Shown here in pieces: positions 17,245 to 25,451 of a stretch of DNA of 43,837 bases. Below the pieces are notes generated by a model. That model saw only the letters and a program-made list of their open reading frames with translations. It ran no database searches and was not told the origin of the DNA. Origin of the DNA: Bradyrhizobium sp. Ghvi. GTDB lineage: Bacteria; Pseudomonadota; Alphaproteobacteria; Rhizobiales; Xanthobacteraceae. A program made the position numbers and the translations under genes. Where the stretch lies: assembly GCF_900115265.1 (NCBI RefSeq), contig NZ_FOVU01000024.1, positions 1-43,837 on the forward strand, read 5' to 3'. How positions within the stretch are numbered: the stretch's first letter is position 1; each line of letters begins with the position of its first letter.

Positions 17245-17321
17245 ACTACGATAATAGGAACTATTCTAAGGATTTGCAAGTTTAGTTTTGCTGCGATTAT
17301 CGTAGTCTGACTACGATAATC
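17245..17321. promoter_or_regulatory. AbiEi operator repeats
   Basis: A perfect inverted repeat, GATTATCGTAGT (17295-17306), CTG, ACTACGATAATC (17310-17321), lies upstream of the -35 box. A third copy of ACTACGATAAT sits at 17245-17255 over the -10 box and against the start codon. This fits the known cooperative autorepression of AbiE systems by AbiEi; binding itself is inferred. Confidence 0.65.
17251..17279 (-). promoter_or_regulatory. abiE promoter, likely giving a leaderless transcript
   Basis: On the minus strand, TTGCAA (17279-17274) and TATTAT (17256-17251) are separated by exactly 17 bases. Only six bases separate the -10 box from the ATG at 17244, so the expected +1 is the A of the start codon. 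The operator half-site at 17245-17255 overlaps the -10 box. Confidence 0.65.
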
Positions 17322-17430
17322 ATGTCAAAATCAATCCTGTTTCGGGCCTTCCTTTCCGCGAGTGGTCTCCCATGGATTAAAGGCCTGGTATTTTATTACC
17401 GGATTTTGCATCACACCCTCCGGGGGCTGG

Positions 17431-17468
17431 AAAAGGCCGCCGCCTGCGCTCAAGCGGCGGCGTTTTTT
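17431..17468. terminator. Bidirectional terminator between the DUF1612 gene and abiE
   Basis: An 8-bp GC stem (17436-17443 with 17454-17461) has a 10-base loop, six Ts after it on the plus strand and four on the minus strand. It probably ends the minus-strand DUF1612 transcript before the abiE promoter. Confidence 0.65.
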
Positions 17469-17527
17469 GTCTTATTCCCCAGCGAGGCGGCCCATCCGCC
17501 GAGCATCCACAGTGCCGACTTTCGCCT

Positions 17528-18727
17528 CTACAGGACCCCCCACGCCCGATAGCGTCCCCGACCGGTCGCCTCGCGTAGGCCGAGCTCGGCGACCAGGTTT
17601 TGGGCGGCACGGGAAGTAATCCCAAGTTCCGCCGCGATCATCCCCGCCGAGACGATCGGCCTGGTCAGCACGTAGTCGAGGAGAGCCGGCAGTTTTGAAG
17701 TGGCGCGACGGCCGGCGAGTTTGCGGGCAAGCAGATTTCTGGTCATCAGCCAGCGGTCGTGGTCCTTACGGCCAGACTCGGCGGCGGCGGTGATGGCCTC
17801 GAGTTGCACGATCAAACGCGCCGCGACGTCGCGTGGCCGCCGACGCTCGCGCGGAATACTTTTCAGCCCGGCATGCAGGCACGGCAGATGCGAGCGCGTT
17901 TTGCCGCGGTCCCTCAACAATGCCGCGGCGAGCAGGCGGCCGAGCCAAGGCGTGTGCTCGAGCGGTTCGATCACGCCCCAGGCGTCGGCGGCAATCGCAC
18001 CCGCAAGGGTCGGCGGCAAGCCACGAGTCTGGTTGACCACGTCGCGCCAGTGATCGAGGCGTCCCTCCTCGTCCCAGTCGGGATCGTAGATGAGGGAATC
18101 CCGCTCCGGCCGGAACCGGGTCTCGTCGGCAAGCCTACGCTCGGTCCTGGCGTTTGCGGCGTCGACGGCAGCGAAGGCGGAGGCCAAATGGGAATCGGCC
18201 TCGATGGCACTGATCGGCTCTTCGAGATCCACGTCGTCCCGCTCGCCGTCCTCCTCGAGCTTAAAACTTCTCTCACCTGCCTTCCAATTACTCCTTTCCT
18301 CTTCTCGCTCGCCCCGGCCGCGCAGGCTGGCGAGTCCGGTAGTTGACAGCGCCCAATCGGGCTTCGCGTCGGCGATGCGTCGACGGGCGCGTAGCACGGC
18401 ATGGGCCCGGGTCAGCTCATGGGTGGGAGCGCGGACGTCCATGCCGGCGTCGTGGAGCACGAGGTCTTCGAGATGGACAAGTTCGCCATCTAGCCACAGA
18501 CTGGCGCAAGCGTCCGTGAAGTGCGTCCGGTTGAGTGCGCCGTCGCGGATTGGACTTTTGGCCAGCCGCTCATCGAAGCGGGCCACAGCATCCTCGGCGG
18601 CGGCGAGCGGCCCGACGAGCTGGGCCCAGGGCAGCGGATCGGGGATTTTGTAGGTAGGCGGCAAGGTCCTGATAACCCTAATGGGAACCATCGAAACGGA
18701 AGCTAACATGGCTTTTGCTTCCGTCAT
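17528..18727 (-). CDS. DUF1612 / HTH_Rhizobium family protein
   Basis: A 399-residue protein of the type often annotated RHE_PE00001 family on rhizobial plasmids. The first 130 residues carry the DUF1612-like block LPWAQLVGPLAAAEDAVARFDERL, then ASLWLDGELVHLEDLVLHDAGMDVRAP and ELTRAHAVLRARRRI. The C-terminal 60 residues form a helix-turn-helix (LPALLDYVLTRPIVSAGMIAAELGITSRAAQNLVAEL). The middle is an acidic linker. The part ASLWLDGE followed by EDLVLHD resembles the N-terminal region of Fic-type DUF4172 proteins, but no HPFxxGNGR motif is present. Such genes often lie beside repABC, as here, so a regulatory role is plausible. The start is uncertain; an internal ATG at MVPIRVIR is possible. 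Confidence 0.75.
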   Translation of the reverse strand: MTEAKAMLASVSMVPIRVIRTLPPTYKIPDPLPWAQLVGPLAAAEDAVARFDERLAKSPIRDGALNRTHFTDACASLWLDGELVHLEDLVLHDAGMDVRAPTHELTRAHAVLRARRRIADAKPDWALSTTGLASLRGRGEREEERSNWKAGERSFKLEEDGERDDVDLEEPISAIEADSHLASAFAAVDAANARTERRLADETRFRPERDSLIYDPDWDEEGRLDHWRDVVNQTRGLPPTLAGAIAADAWGVIEPLEHTPWLGRLLAAALLRDRGKTRSHLPCLHAGLKSIPRERRRPRDVAARLIVQLEAITAAAESGRKDHDRWLMTRNLLARKLAGRRATSKLPALLDYVLTRPIVSAGMIAAELGITSRAAQNLVAELGLREATGRGRYRAWGVL

Positions 18728-19243
18728 AGCGATGTCGGTTCCGGTCGTGCCGGGAATTAGATTCCTCGCAAACCAGCGGGTTCGGCGAGCTCAAGTTAGG
18801 CTAGTCACCACGGTCGGGACGATGCGTCGCTTGTCAGCCTCCCCTCTTCCGGACGCTTTCGGCCATCGTCCTCGTGATCGCACTCAGATGTCTTCGTCGG
18901 TCAGAGCGACAGTCCGAGCGGCTCCTTGGTCACGGCTCTCCGCCTGGCTTGCGTAAAGTCTGCGCGATGGCTTTGCAGCGAATCATCGTTCATGACTTCT
19001 GCCATGCCCAGCCCCGCTCCGATAGTAGCGTTCATTAGCGCCTGAACATCGATGGCTCGCCAAGATATCGGGCGCATGCAGAGGCGAGACAGCCCCCGAA
19101 ATTGAGCCGAGCCGGGCGTCGGCCCTTGCCGTAGTCGTTAGCGTGGAGCGCGCTGCAGGCCGCTTCGGGTTGCCACATTCACCGTCTTCCGGGAGGATTC
19201 ACGCCATATCTGCACGATAGGGTCGCGAAGAGGCGCAGGGGGG
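18728..19243. other. Gene-free stretch upstream of the DUF1612 gene
   Basis: About 515 bases with no supported gene. I see no strong promoter hexamers or terminators. It begins the 2.4-kb non-coding interval that carries the centromere sites. Confidence 0.4.
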
Positions 19244-19276
19244 CCATAACTCTTATGGTTAGGATTCTATGAATCC
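19244..19276. repeat. Two adjacent perfect palindromes
   Basis: CCATAA-CTC-TTATGG (19244-19258) is followed four bases later by GGATTC-TAT-GAATCC (19262-19276). Each has 6-bp perfect arms around a 3-base centre. They lie just before the centromere repeats and could be binding sites for dimeric proteins; nothing else supports a function. Confidence 0.5.
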
Positions 19277-19476
19277 CAGGCTTCCCTCCTCCGGTGCTGT
19301 GTCCCTAAAGCCGCGGCATGTCCCGCGCTCGAGGCGAGAACAGTCTTGTCCGGCCTTCACCTTCCGCGCCGTGTGAATTCATCGGATCGACGAGGCCGAT
19401 ACGATGCCGACTTGCCTCAACTGGACGAGACGTGCGTCGGGGACTTGGATCCAAATGGACCGCAGGGGCACAGATT

Positions 19477-19492
19477 GTTGTCAGCTGACAAC
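19477..19492. promoter_or_regulatory. parS: parS-like site 1 (GTTGTCAGCTGACAAC)
   Basis: A perfect 16-bp palindrome fitting the GTTNNNNGCNNNNAAC form of repABC centromere sites bound by RepB. First site of unit A. Confidence 0.8.
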
Positions 19493-19515
19493 ACCGTCGT
19501 CACGGTAGGGCCCTT

Positions 19516-19531
19516 GTTGTCAGCTGACAAC
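19516..19531. promoter_or_regulatory. parS: parS-like site 2
   Basis: An identical 16-bp palindrome, the second in repeat unit A, 39 bp after the first. Confidence 0.8.
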
Positions 19532-19736
19532 AATGCTTCAGCTGGGTAGCTGACACCGCAGTTGACTTTTCCCCTGCCCGATCGGATCCCGTTTGATGTC
19601 TCACCCAACTCCGGGAAATTGGATTGTTGGTCGGCCCTTGCTCGACGACGCGGATCGACGAGGCTCGATGCCGGCTCGCCTCAACTGGAGGACGTGCGTC
19701 GGGGCTTGGATCCGAATGTACTGCGGGGCACAGATT

Positions 19737-19752
19737 GTTGTCAGCTGACAAC
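19737..19752. promoter_or_regulatory. parS: parS-like site 3
   Basis: An identical 16-bp palindrome, the first in repeat unit B. Confidence 0.8.
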
Positions 19753-19776
19753 ATCTATCCTCTTGGGTCGGCCCTT

Positions 19777-19792
19777 GTTGTCAGCTGACAAC
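19777..19792. promoter_or_regulatory. parS: parS-like site 4
   Basis: An identical 16-bp palindrome, the second in repeat unit B, 40 bp after the first. Confidence 0.8.
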
Positions 19793-20129
19793 AATGCTTC
19801 AGTAGCTGGTGCTGGCACGGTAGTTGATTGTTCCCCTGCCCGATCGATCCCGTTTCATGTCACCTAACTCCGGGGAATTGTTGGTCGGCCCTGTTGCCGG
19901 CCAATGGAGTGCCGTTCCGAGGCTGGACGCCGCGGAACAACTTCTCGACGGATCGGATCGAGGCAGTGCCGCGAGCTCACCCGGCTCGTCGCCCGGGCCC
20001 CTTCCCCACATGCACGGTCACGGCTCGATCACCGATGGCGACTAGATCGTCTAGGATTCGGCTTTCGCCCCCCGGCCGTGACACCGCACCCCCCCCCCCC
20101 TGGGGGCGGTCCGGACCCAGGGAGTGGAC

Positions 20130-20145
20130 GTTGTCAGCTGACAAC
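20130..20145. promoter_or_regulatory. parS: parS-like site 5
   Basis: A single identical 16-bp palindrome outside the repeat units. Confidence 0.8.
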
Positions 20146-20941
20146 AATCTGTGGGACCTCCCACCGAAGGACGGCGTCCCGCGATCGAAACGCCTTGCCC
20201 AGGAAGGCGCGGGAAGGAGCCCGAAATCCGACGCGGCGCACCGATCCGCAGCGCGGCTTGTCGACGACGAGGTGACCCGAGGCCACATGGCCTCCCCTTC
20301 GTGGTAAAGCAGCGCCGGGCGAGTAGTTGGCCTTGCGGCCGGAGGTCCGGGCCCCTCGGTGTATCAGGCGGCGCAACAACCAACCGCGGATGCCTTCGGA
20401 ACGGAGTCAGTCGATTGCTCGACACCTGATCGTCCGACCGCTTGGTGACATGTTGCCGTGTGGCGCTCACTCCTGCCCCTGACAAGCCGCGCTAGCGCGG
20501 TGCTGCGGTATTGTGTCGATCAACCCCGCGATAACCCGTCCTCCTGCAGGACCTGCCGAGCCAAACTCCCGCAACGCCCCACGCTCGCAATTCTGTCCGG
20601 GTGCTTCAACGAGACGGGGAGGGCGCTCTTCGCGGGACCGTCGCTTTCCGGCATCGGACTGAGTAGCTGAGCGAACTCCCCGTACAATATGAGCGACGCG
20701 ATTCTCCTGGGCGACGACTGGCGGGAAGGAGGAATAGGGAGGACGCTCGCGCGGCGATAGATCCACCGCTCATCAAGGGCCAGTGCGCGCTGGCTCGACA
20801 CCAGCGGAAAGGTGAGGCGCCGGTGCTTCCACACGGTAGCAGATCGGAGCAGCGGGTGGCGTGGTGCAAAATGACGCCTGGGGTCCTGCAGCCCGGCCGA
20901 ATCACGCTATAGTAAAGACTCGCTCCGCCGACTGGGGCGTT

Positions 20942-20957
20942 GTTGTCAGCTGACAAC
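20942..20957. promoter_or_regulatory. parS: parS-like site 6, nearest to repA
   Basis: An identical 16-bp palindrome about 160 bp before the repA start, close enough to let RepB influence repA transcription. Confidence 0.8.
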
Positions 20958-21117
20958 CGCGGGGCGATGCCCAGAAAGACGCTGCGCGCTGTTGGGCACG
21001 CCACCGGGCGTTAAGAACTCGTTAACCCTTTATTTCTTGCTCAAATCATAGAATCGTGGCCATCTCTCAAGACGGAGAATAGGCGTCTGACGCGCAGAAA
21101 CCGTCTTGAGAAGGTAG

Positions 21118-22332
21118 ATGACGAGCTTAGCGGAAGAATCGGTGACGATGAGTGAGACTGCGTCTGCGCGGATCTCCCGGCATGCCGGCATTCTGTCCGG
21201 TCAGCTGCGATCGCTCGCGACGACGCTTTTCCCACCTTCAGCGAGCAAATCGCTCCGCTCGTTCACCTCAGGGGAGGTCGCGCGAATTGCGGGCGTATCC
21301 GATGGGTACCTTCGACAACTTTCTCTCGACGGACTAGGGCCGACCCCGACGACAGGAATCGGTGGCCGGCGGTCTTATACCCTGGCTCAGATTCATGAGT
21401 TGCGAGGGTATCTAGCCACCGCGCGCCCGCGCGAAGCATTGGAATTTCTGCCGCGCCGGCGCCCAGGCGACAAGCTCCAAATCATCACTGTCGCGAACTT
21501 CAAAGGTGGCTCCGCCAAGACGACGACAGCGCTGTATCTGTCGCAATACCTCGCCCTTGCCGGCTTTCGGGTTCTGGCGATCGATCTCGATCCGCAAGCT
21601 TCGCTGTCAGCAATGTTTGGGTACCAGCCCGAGTTCGACATCGCCGCGAACGAAACCCTCTACGGCGCCATACGATATGACGAACACCGGCGGCCAATGC
21701 GCGAGGTCGTTCGCCCGAGCTATTTTGACGGGATAGGTCTCGTGCCAGGCAATCTCGAGCTCATGGAGTTCGAGCACACCACGCCTCGAGCAATGGTTGA
21801 GCGGCGTGAACGCGGGCACGATTTATTCTTTCGCCGTGTCGCCAGCGCCATCGATCAGGTCGCCGACGACTATGACGTCGTCGTCATCGACTGCCCACCC
21901 CAACTTGGCTACTTGACGATGGGCGCGCTAAACGCGGCGACCGCCATGCTCGTGACCATTCATCCTCAGATGGTCGACGTTGCATCCATGAGCCAATTTC
22001 TCCTCATGACGTCGGACCTCATGTCCGTCATCGAGGACGCGGGTGGGCGCCTCGATCACGATTTCATCCGGTACGTCATCACGCGTCACGATCCCAATGA
22101 CGTGCCCGAAGCTCAAATCGTGGCGCTCCTTCGCACCCTTTTTGGATCGGATGTGCTCCAGGCGACAGTGTGGAAATCGACCGCGATCGCCAATGCCGGT
22201 CTCACCAAGCAGTCGCTTTACGAGCTGGAGCGCGGCGCCGTAGGGCGGGGCGCCTACGACCGGGCATTGGAATCGGTCGACGCGGTCAATGCCGAAATCG
22301 CGCAACTTCTTAAGAAGGTGTGGGGTCGATGA
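21118..22332 (+). CDS. repA: RepA, ParA-type partition ATPase of repABC
   Basis: A 404-residue protein with an N-terminal helix-turn-helix region (TSGEVARIAGVSDGYLRQLS, residues about 50-70) and a ParA/MinD-type ATPase domain. The Walker A is KGGSAKTT at residues 129-136, followed by VLAIDLDPQASLSAMFG and the Walker B-like DVVVIDCPPQLGYLT. In repABC replicons RepA drives segregation with RepB and represses the operon. Length is normal. The start at 21118 has AGAAGG close upstream; an internal ATG at 21148 (MSETASARISRHAG) matches the usual N-terminus of RepA proteins better and may be the real start. The stop overlaps repB by four bases. Confidence 0.93.
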   Translation: MTSLAEESVTMSETASARISRHAGILSGQLRSLATTLFPPSASKSLRSFTSGEVARIAGVSDGYLRQLSLDGLGPTPTTGIGGRRSYTLAQIHELRGYLATARPREALEFLPRRRPGDKLQIITVANFKGGSAKTTTALYLSQYLALAGFRVLAIDLDPQASLSAMFGYQPEFDIAANETLYGAIRYDEHRRPMREVVRPSYFDGIGLVPGNLELMEFEHTTPRAMVERRERGHDLFFRRVASAIDQVADDYDVVVIDCPPQLGYLTMGALNAATAMLVTIHPQMVDVASMSQFLLMTSDLMSVIEDAGGRLDHDFIRYVITRHDPNDVPEAQIVALLRTLFGSDVLQATVWKSTAIANAGLTKQSLYELERGAVGRGAYDRALESVDAVNAEIAQLLKKVWGR

Positions 22333-23348
22333 GCAAACGTACTGACACCATCAAGAGCCTTTTCACGGCCCCACAGTCGCCTGCGTTGTCAGCTGACAAC
22401 GTGCCGGGAGCGTTGCCACGGGTCTCGTCCGGGTCAGTCCGGTCGTTGAAGGACACTTTTTCCGGAGTCGAGAAAGAGAACGAGGAGTTGCGTGAGAGGA
22501 TTGCCTCCGGGGCGATGATCCTTGAAGTCGACCCCTCACTTATCGATCCGTCGCCGCTAGCCGACCGGTTTCGCGACCAGGATGATAGCTCGTTCGAGGC
22601 ACTTAAGCAGTCGATCGCACAGCGTGGTCAAGAGGTGCCCATTCTCGTTCGAGAGCATCCTGAAGCAAAAGGGCGCTACCAGAGTGCGTATGGTCATCGC
22701 CGCGTCCGCGCCACGCGCGAACTGGGCATTTCGGTCAAAGCGATCCTGCGAGCGCTGTCAGATGAAGCACTTGTCGTGGCGCAAGGGCTCGAGAACGCGT
22801 CACGCGAAGATTTGAGTTTCATTGAGCGCGCCACCTTCGCGATGCATATCGAAGATTCCGGGCACAGTCGGTCAATCGTACAAGATGCCCTGTCGGTCGA
22901 TCGGGCGGAGGCATCGAAACTTCTTGCCGTTGCTCGATCGGTCCCAGCTGAAGTCATTCAAGCAATCGGGAAGGCTCCGAAAGTTGGCCGCGGCCGTTGG
23001 CAGTCATTTGCTGAATTGATCAAGGACGCTGCGGCCCTCAAACGTGTCAGAGCGGCAATCGCTGAACCAAAATTTGCAGAGCGAGAAACCGACGCTCGGT
23101 TTCTCGCAGCATTCACAGCGGCAAACCGTCCATCTGCTGCGGGGACATCGAAGGCTTCGGAAGAGAAGCCGGTCTTTTCCGCATCCGGCGACAAGATTGC
23201 GCACGTGCGTCAGGTCGAACGCGAATTGAAGCTTACCCTCGACAAGAATGTCTCGGCGACGTTCGCGGCATTTCTCGTCGACCAACTCCCGACCCTGTTC
23301 GACGCCTTTTCCAAGACGAGCAGTGGTCAGGAAACTACCGAGGCCTGA
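22329..23348 (+). CDS. repB: RepB, ParB-type centromere-binding protein of repABC
   Basis: A 339-residue ParB-family protein. It has an N-terminal RepA-interaction region, a ParB/Srx domain around residues 65-140 (SIAQRGQEVPILVREHPEAKGRYQ split by GRYQSAYGHRRVRATRELG, with the GHRR box), and a helix-turn-helix that would bind the GTTGTCAGCTGACAAC sites. It starts on an ATGA overlap with repA. Unusually, a full parS-like palindrome lies inside its own coding sequence at 22385-22400, encoding L-S-A-D-N, so RepB may bind its own gene. Length is normal. Confidence 0.93.
   Translation: MSKRTDTIKSLFTAPQSPALSADNVPGALPRVSSGSVRSLKDTFSGVEKENEELRERIASGAMILEVDPSLIDPSPLADRFRDQDDSSFEALKQSIAQRGQEVPILVREHPEAKGRYQSAYGHRRVRATRELGISVKAILRALSDEALVVAQGLENASREDLSFIERATFAMHIEDSGHSRSIVQDALSVDRAEASKLLAVARSVPAEVIQAIGKAPKVGRGRWQSFAELIKDAAALKRVRAAIAEPKFAERETDARFLAAFTAANRPSAAGTSKASEEKPVFSASGDKIAHVRQVERELKLTLDKNVSATFAAFLVDQLPTLFDAFSKTSSGQETTEA
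22385..22400. promoter_or_regulatory. parS: parS-like site 7, inside repB
   Basis: A perfect copy of the 16-bp palindrome within codons 19-24 of repB. It could allow roadblock-type control of the operon by RepB, or add to the centromere. Confidence 0.75.
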
Positions 23349-23392
23349 CGGCCTCGTCCCGCAACACGAACCAGGAGCAGACAAGGCAAAAG

Positions 23393-23424
23393 AAAAAGGC
23401 CCCCGAAACGGAGTTCCGGAAGCC
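23393..23424 (-). terminator. Terminator of the antisense RNA
   Basis: GGCTTCCGGAA pairs with TTTCGGGGGCC over 11 positions (two or three are G-U in RNA) with a 5-base loop, then TTTTTC on the minus strand. The same hairpin, read on the plus strand, is the attenuator element of the repC leader in known repABC systems. Confidence 0.75.
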
Positions 23425-23445
23425 CTTCTCTTCAAGTTTGGCGAC
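23393..23445 (-). ncRNA. Antisense RNA of repABC (ctRNA/incA type), between repB and repC
   Basis: The repB-repC gap of 196 bp carries the features of the repABC counter-transcribed RNA. On the minus strand there is a TTGACT -35-like box about 17 bases before an A/T-rich -10, so the RNA should begin near 23445. It ends in an 11-bp stem (23424-23414 with 23408-23398) followed by TTTTT. Known ctRNAs of this class are about 50-60 nt and repress repC, setting copy number and incompatibility. The 5' end is estimated. Confidence 0.7.
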
Positions 23446-23544
23446 TGACAGAGAATCACTTTCGCGAATCGCAGTCAAGAGTTTCTACGCGATTTTATCG
23501 TCGTTTCGGCGAGCAGGTTTCCTTTGCCCAGCTGAGGCAAAGAC

Positions 23545-24777
23545 ATGCAGTCACACTCTCCAACGACGCCTTTTGGGCGGCGATCGTTGACACTTGCCCA
23601 TGTGGCAAGCCAGATGGTCGCAACCGAACGTCCTCCCGAGAAGATCGTCCACAAATGGAAGATCTTCCACGCCATCTGCACGGCACGGCCGCGCCTTGGC
23701 GTGTCGGAGCGCGCGCTGTCGGTGTTAAACGCGCTCCTGACCTTCCATCCTGAGACGGCGCTCACAGGAGAGGATGATCTGATCGTCTTCCCATCCAACC
23801 ATCAGCTCAGTCGGCGGGCGCACGGCATGCCGGCATCGACGCTGCGGCGTCACCTCGCAGTGCTGGTCGACGCGGGACTGATCGTTCGGCGCGACAGCCC
23901 TAATGGCAAACGGTATGCGCGCAAGGACAATGCCGGTGAAATCGAGCTTGCCTTCGGCTTCGATCTGTCACCGCTCGTCGTACGCTCGGAAGAGTTCGAG
24001 AGCCTGGCGGCCAATATCGAAGCGGAAGCCCGTGCACTCAAGCTGGTGCGTGAGCGAATTACGCTGTGCCGGCGCGACATCGCGAAGATGATTGCAACCG
24101 GCATCGAGGAAGGCGTCCCGACGCGAAGGGCGGGGCAGGGGCCTGTCGATTGGCAGGAGGTGCACGCCGCCTTCCGCGCAATGGTCGCTCAGATTCCGCG
24201 CACCGCGACGCGTCAGGAGCTCGAGCCGATCGCCGACGAGCTGTCGCAGCTTGCTGACGACGTGTTCAATCTTCTGGAAGCACACATCAAATCCAAGAAT
24301 ACGAGCGCCAATGAGTCCCATTCTGAGCGCCACAAACAGAATTCAAATCCAGACTCCCCTATTGATCTTGAACCTAGCCTTCGAGAAGGCAGGGCGGCGG
24401 GAGCTGAGCCAAAACCTCAACCATCGCGAGTCGGGGAAGCGGCGTATCCGTTAGGAATGATCTTGAGTGCGTGCCCGGACATCGTCGACTATGCCAAGAG
24501 TGGGATTTCGAACTGGCGCGATTTCCTTGCGACCGCGGCCGTTGTGAGATCGATGCTGGGGATCAGTCCTAGCGCCTGGGAGGAGGCGCAAACGGTTCTG
24601 GGTGAAACGCAAGCGGCGGTCGTCGTCGCCTGCATCCTGCAGCGTAGCACCACCATCCGATCAGCGGGCGGCTACTTGCGTGGGCTGACTCGGAAAGCGG
24701 AGGTAGGGGAATTTTCTCTTGGGCCGATTCTGATGTCGCAGATCAACTCCCAGCGCCACGAAAAACGAACGGCCTGA
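23545..24777 (+). CDS. repC: RepC replication initiator
   Basis: A 410-residue protein of the RepC family, with the typical opening HSPTTPFGRRSLTLAHVASQM and the strongly conserved KWKIFHAICTARPRLGVSERAL followed by ALLTFHPETAL. The region SRRAHGMPASTLRRHLAVLV is the winged-helix DNA-binding part. RepC initiates replication, usually at an AT-rich origin inside its own gene; the stretch around 24285-24380 (poor in G, AATTCAAATCC and similar) is the most AT-rich part of the gene and is the best origin candidate. The start has GAGG seven bases upstream. Expression is probably limited by the antisense RNA in the leader. Confidence 0.93.
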   Translation: MQSHSPTTPFGRRSLTLAHVASQMVATERPPEKIVHKWKIFHAICTARPRLGVSERALSVLNALLTFHPETALTGEDDLIVFPSNHQLSRRAHGMPASTLRRHLAVLVDAGLIVRRDSPNGKRYARKDNAGEIELAFGFDLSPLVVRSEEFESLAANIEAEARALKLVRERITLCRRDIAKMIATGIEEGVPTRRAGQGPVDWQEVHAAFRAMVAQIPRTATRQELEPIADELSQLADDVFNLLEAHIKSKNTSANESHSERHKQNSNPDSPIDLEPSLREGRAAGAEPKPQPSRVGEAAYPLGMILSACPDIVDYAKSGISNWRDFLATAAVVRSMLGISPSAWEEAQTVLGETQAAVVVACILQRSTTIRSAGGYLRGLTRKAEVGEFSLGPILMSQINSQRHEKRTA

Positions 24778-24831
24778 CGGATGGGGTAACCGTCTCCGTG
24801 CGCCATCGCCTCGGCTGGGGCTGACGCGTCG

Positions 24832-25298
24832 TGGTCTGAGCTTGCGGTTAAGATCGAATGGGGCCTTGGCTGCGGCGTCCAATCCCCATCAGGCGCGGCG
24901 CAGGAGATTGGCGCCCCCGAGATCGTCCGTGCGGCGATTGCGCACCCCGGGGTCACGCGCCGACGGCGGCGGATCGCGAGGTTGTTTTGCCGAGCACGCC
25001 GCTCCGCCGACCGACGGGACCCGCTGGGATGGCTGCCGCACCTCAAACCGTCAGGCCAACGCTGCGAACAGGCTGGGCAAGGTCGATGAGAAGGCTCGCG
25101 GGCAACGCGCCAACGGAAGGAACAGCGCCCGGCGGGAGGCCGAGTGACGTGAGGAGGCGTTACGGACGAACGGGCGTGCAGGTCGCGATATAGGGTAAGC
25201 GGAGGTAGCCCTCGATGAGGCGAAGCGACAGCACGACGAAAACGTGGAGGAGATCGAAAAGGCGGGTGCTGCGCTTGACGAACGCGCTCAGGTGTAAC
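24832..25298 (+). pseudogene. Decayed gene resembling a TolA-like coiled-coil protein
   Basis: Pieces of one protein appear in different frames. One frame near 24838-24965 gives QEIGAPEIVRAAIAHPGVT. Another gives FAEHAAPPTD near 24995 and KVDEKARGQR near 25080. A third gives EVALDEAKRQHDENVEE continuing to ALDERAQV and a stop near 25296. From memory, these match in order the parts of small TolA-like proteins of Bradyrhizobium-type genomes (PxxxxAAxxxPGV, then FxEHAxLPTD, then DxKAxR, then a coiled coil). The interruptions, deletions and missing start point to decay after repC. Confidence is limited because no alignment could be run. Confidence 0.45.
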
Positions 25299-25451
25299 CG
25301 GCTATTTCGCCGGTCCTTGAACTCGCTACGTCCAAGGACAAGGAACGACTGAGCCGGATCGCGTCTTCGATCTGATCTTGCAGCCGAACAGGATTACAGA
25401 TTGGATCGAGCGCAAACCGGCGCGTCGTTTTAAAGCCAGGAACATAACAGC

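Larger units (their letters stand above)
19383..19638. repeat. Centromere repeat unit A
   Basis: A unit of about 256 bp that recurs, diverged, at 19651-19892. Shared blocks are CGGATCGACGAGG, GCCTCAACTGGA, GTGCGTCGGGG, GGCACAGATTGTTGTC, CAATGCTTCAG, TCCCCTGCCCGATCG, AACTCCGGG and TTGGTCGGCCCT. It carries two 16-bp parS-like palindromes 39 bp apart. Confidence 0.8.
19651..19892. repeat. Centromere repeat unit B
   Basis: The second, diverged copy of the unit at 19383-19638, in the same orientation. It carries two palindromes 40 bp apart. Most of the difference between the units lies outside the palindromes, which are identical. Confidence 0.8.
19893..21117. other. Non-coding region upstream of repA
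   Basis: About 1.2 kb without a supported gene. It holds two isolated parS-like palindromes (20130 and 20942) and a long C-run near 20088-20100 followed by TGGGGGCGG. The last 100 bases before repA are more AT-rich (GTTAACCCTTTATTTCTTGCTC around 21011-21040) and probably hold the repABC promoter, but I cannot fix its hexamers. Confidence 0.5.

Noticed and set aside
20085..20110. The long C-run followed by a G-run as a terminator or hairpin
   Set aside because: It has no T-run and the homopolymer length may be a sequencing uncertainty; reported only as part of the non-coding region.
19477..20145. The repeated palindromes as a CRISPR array
   Set aside because: The repeats are only 16 bp, perfectly palindromic, unevenly spaced from 39 to several hundred bases, and match the repABC parS form; no cas genes are present.
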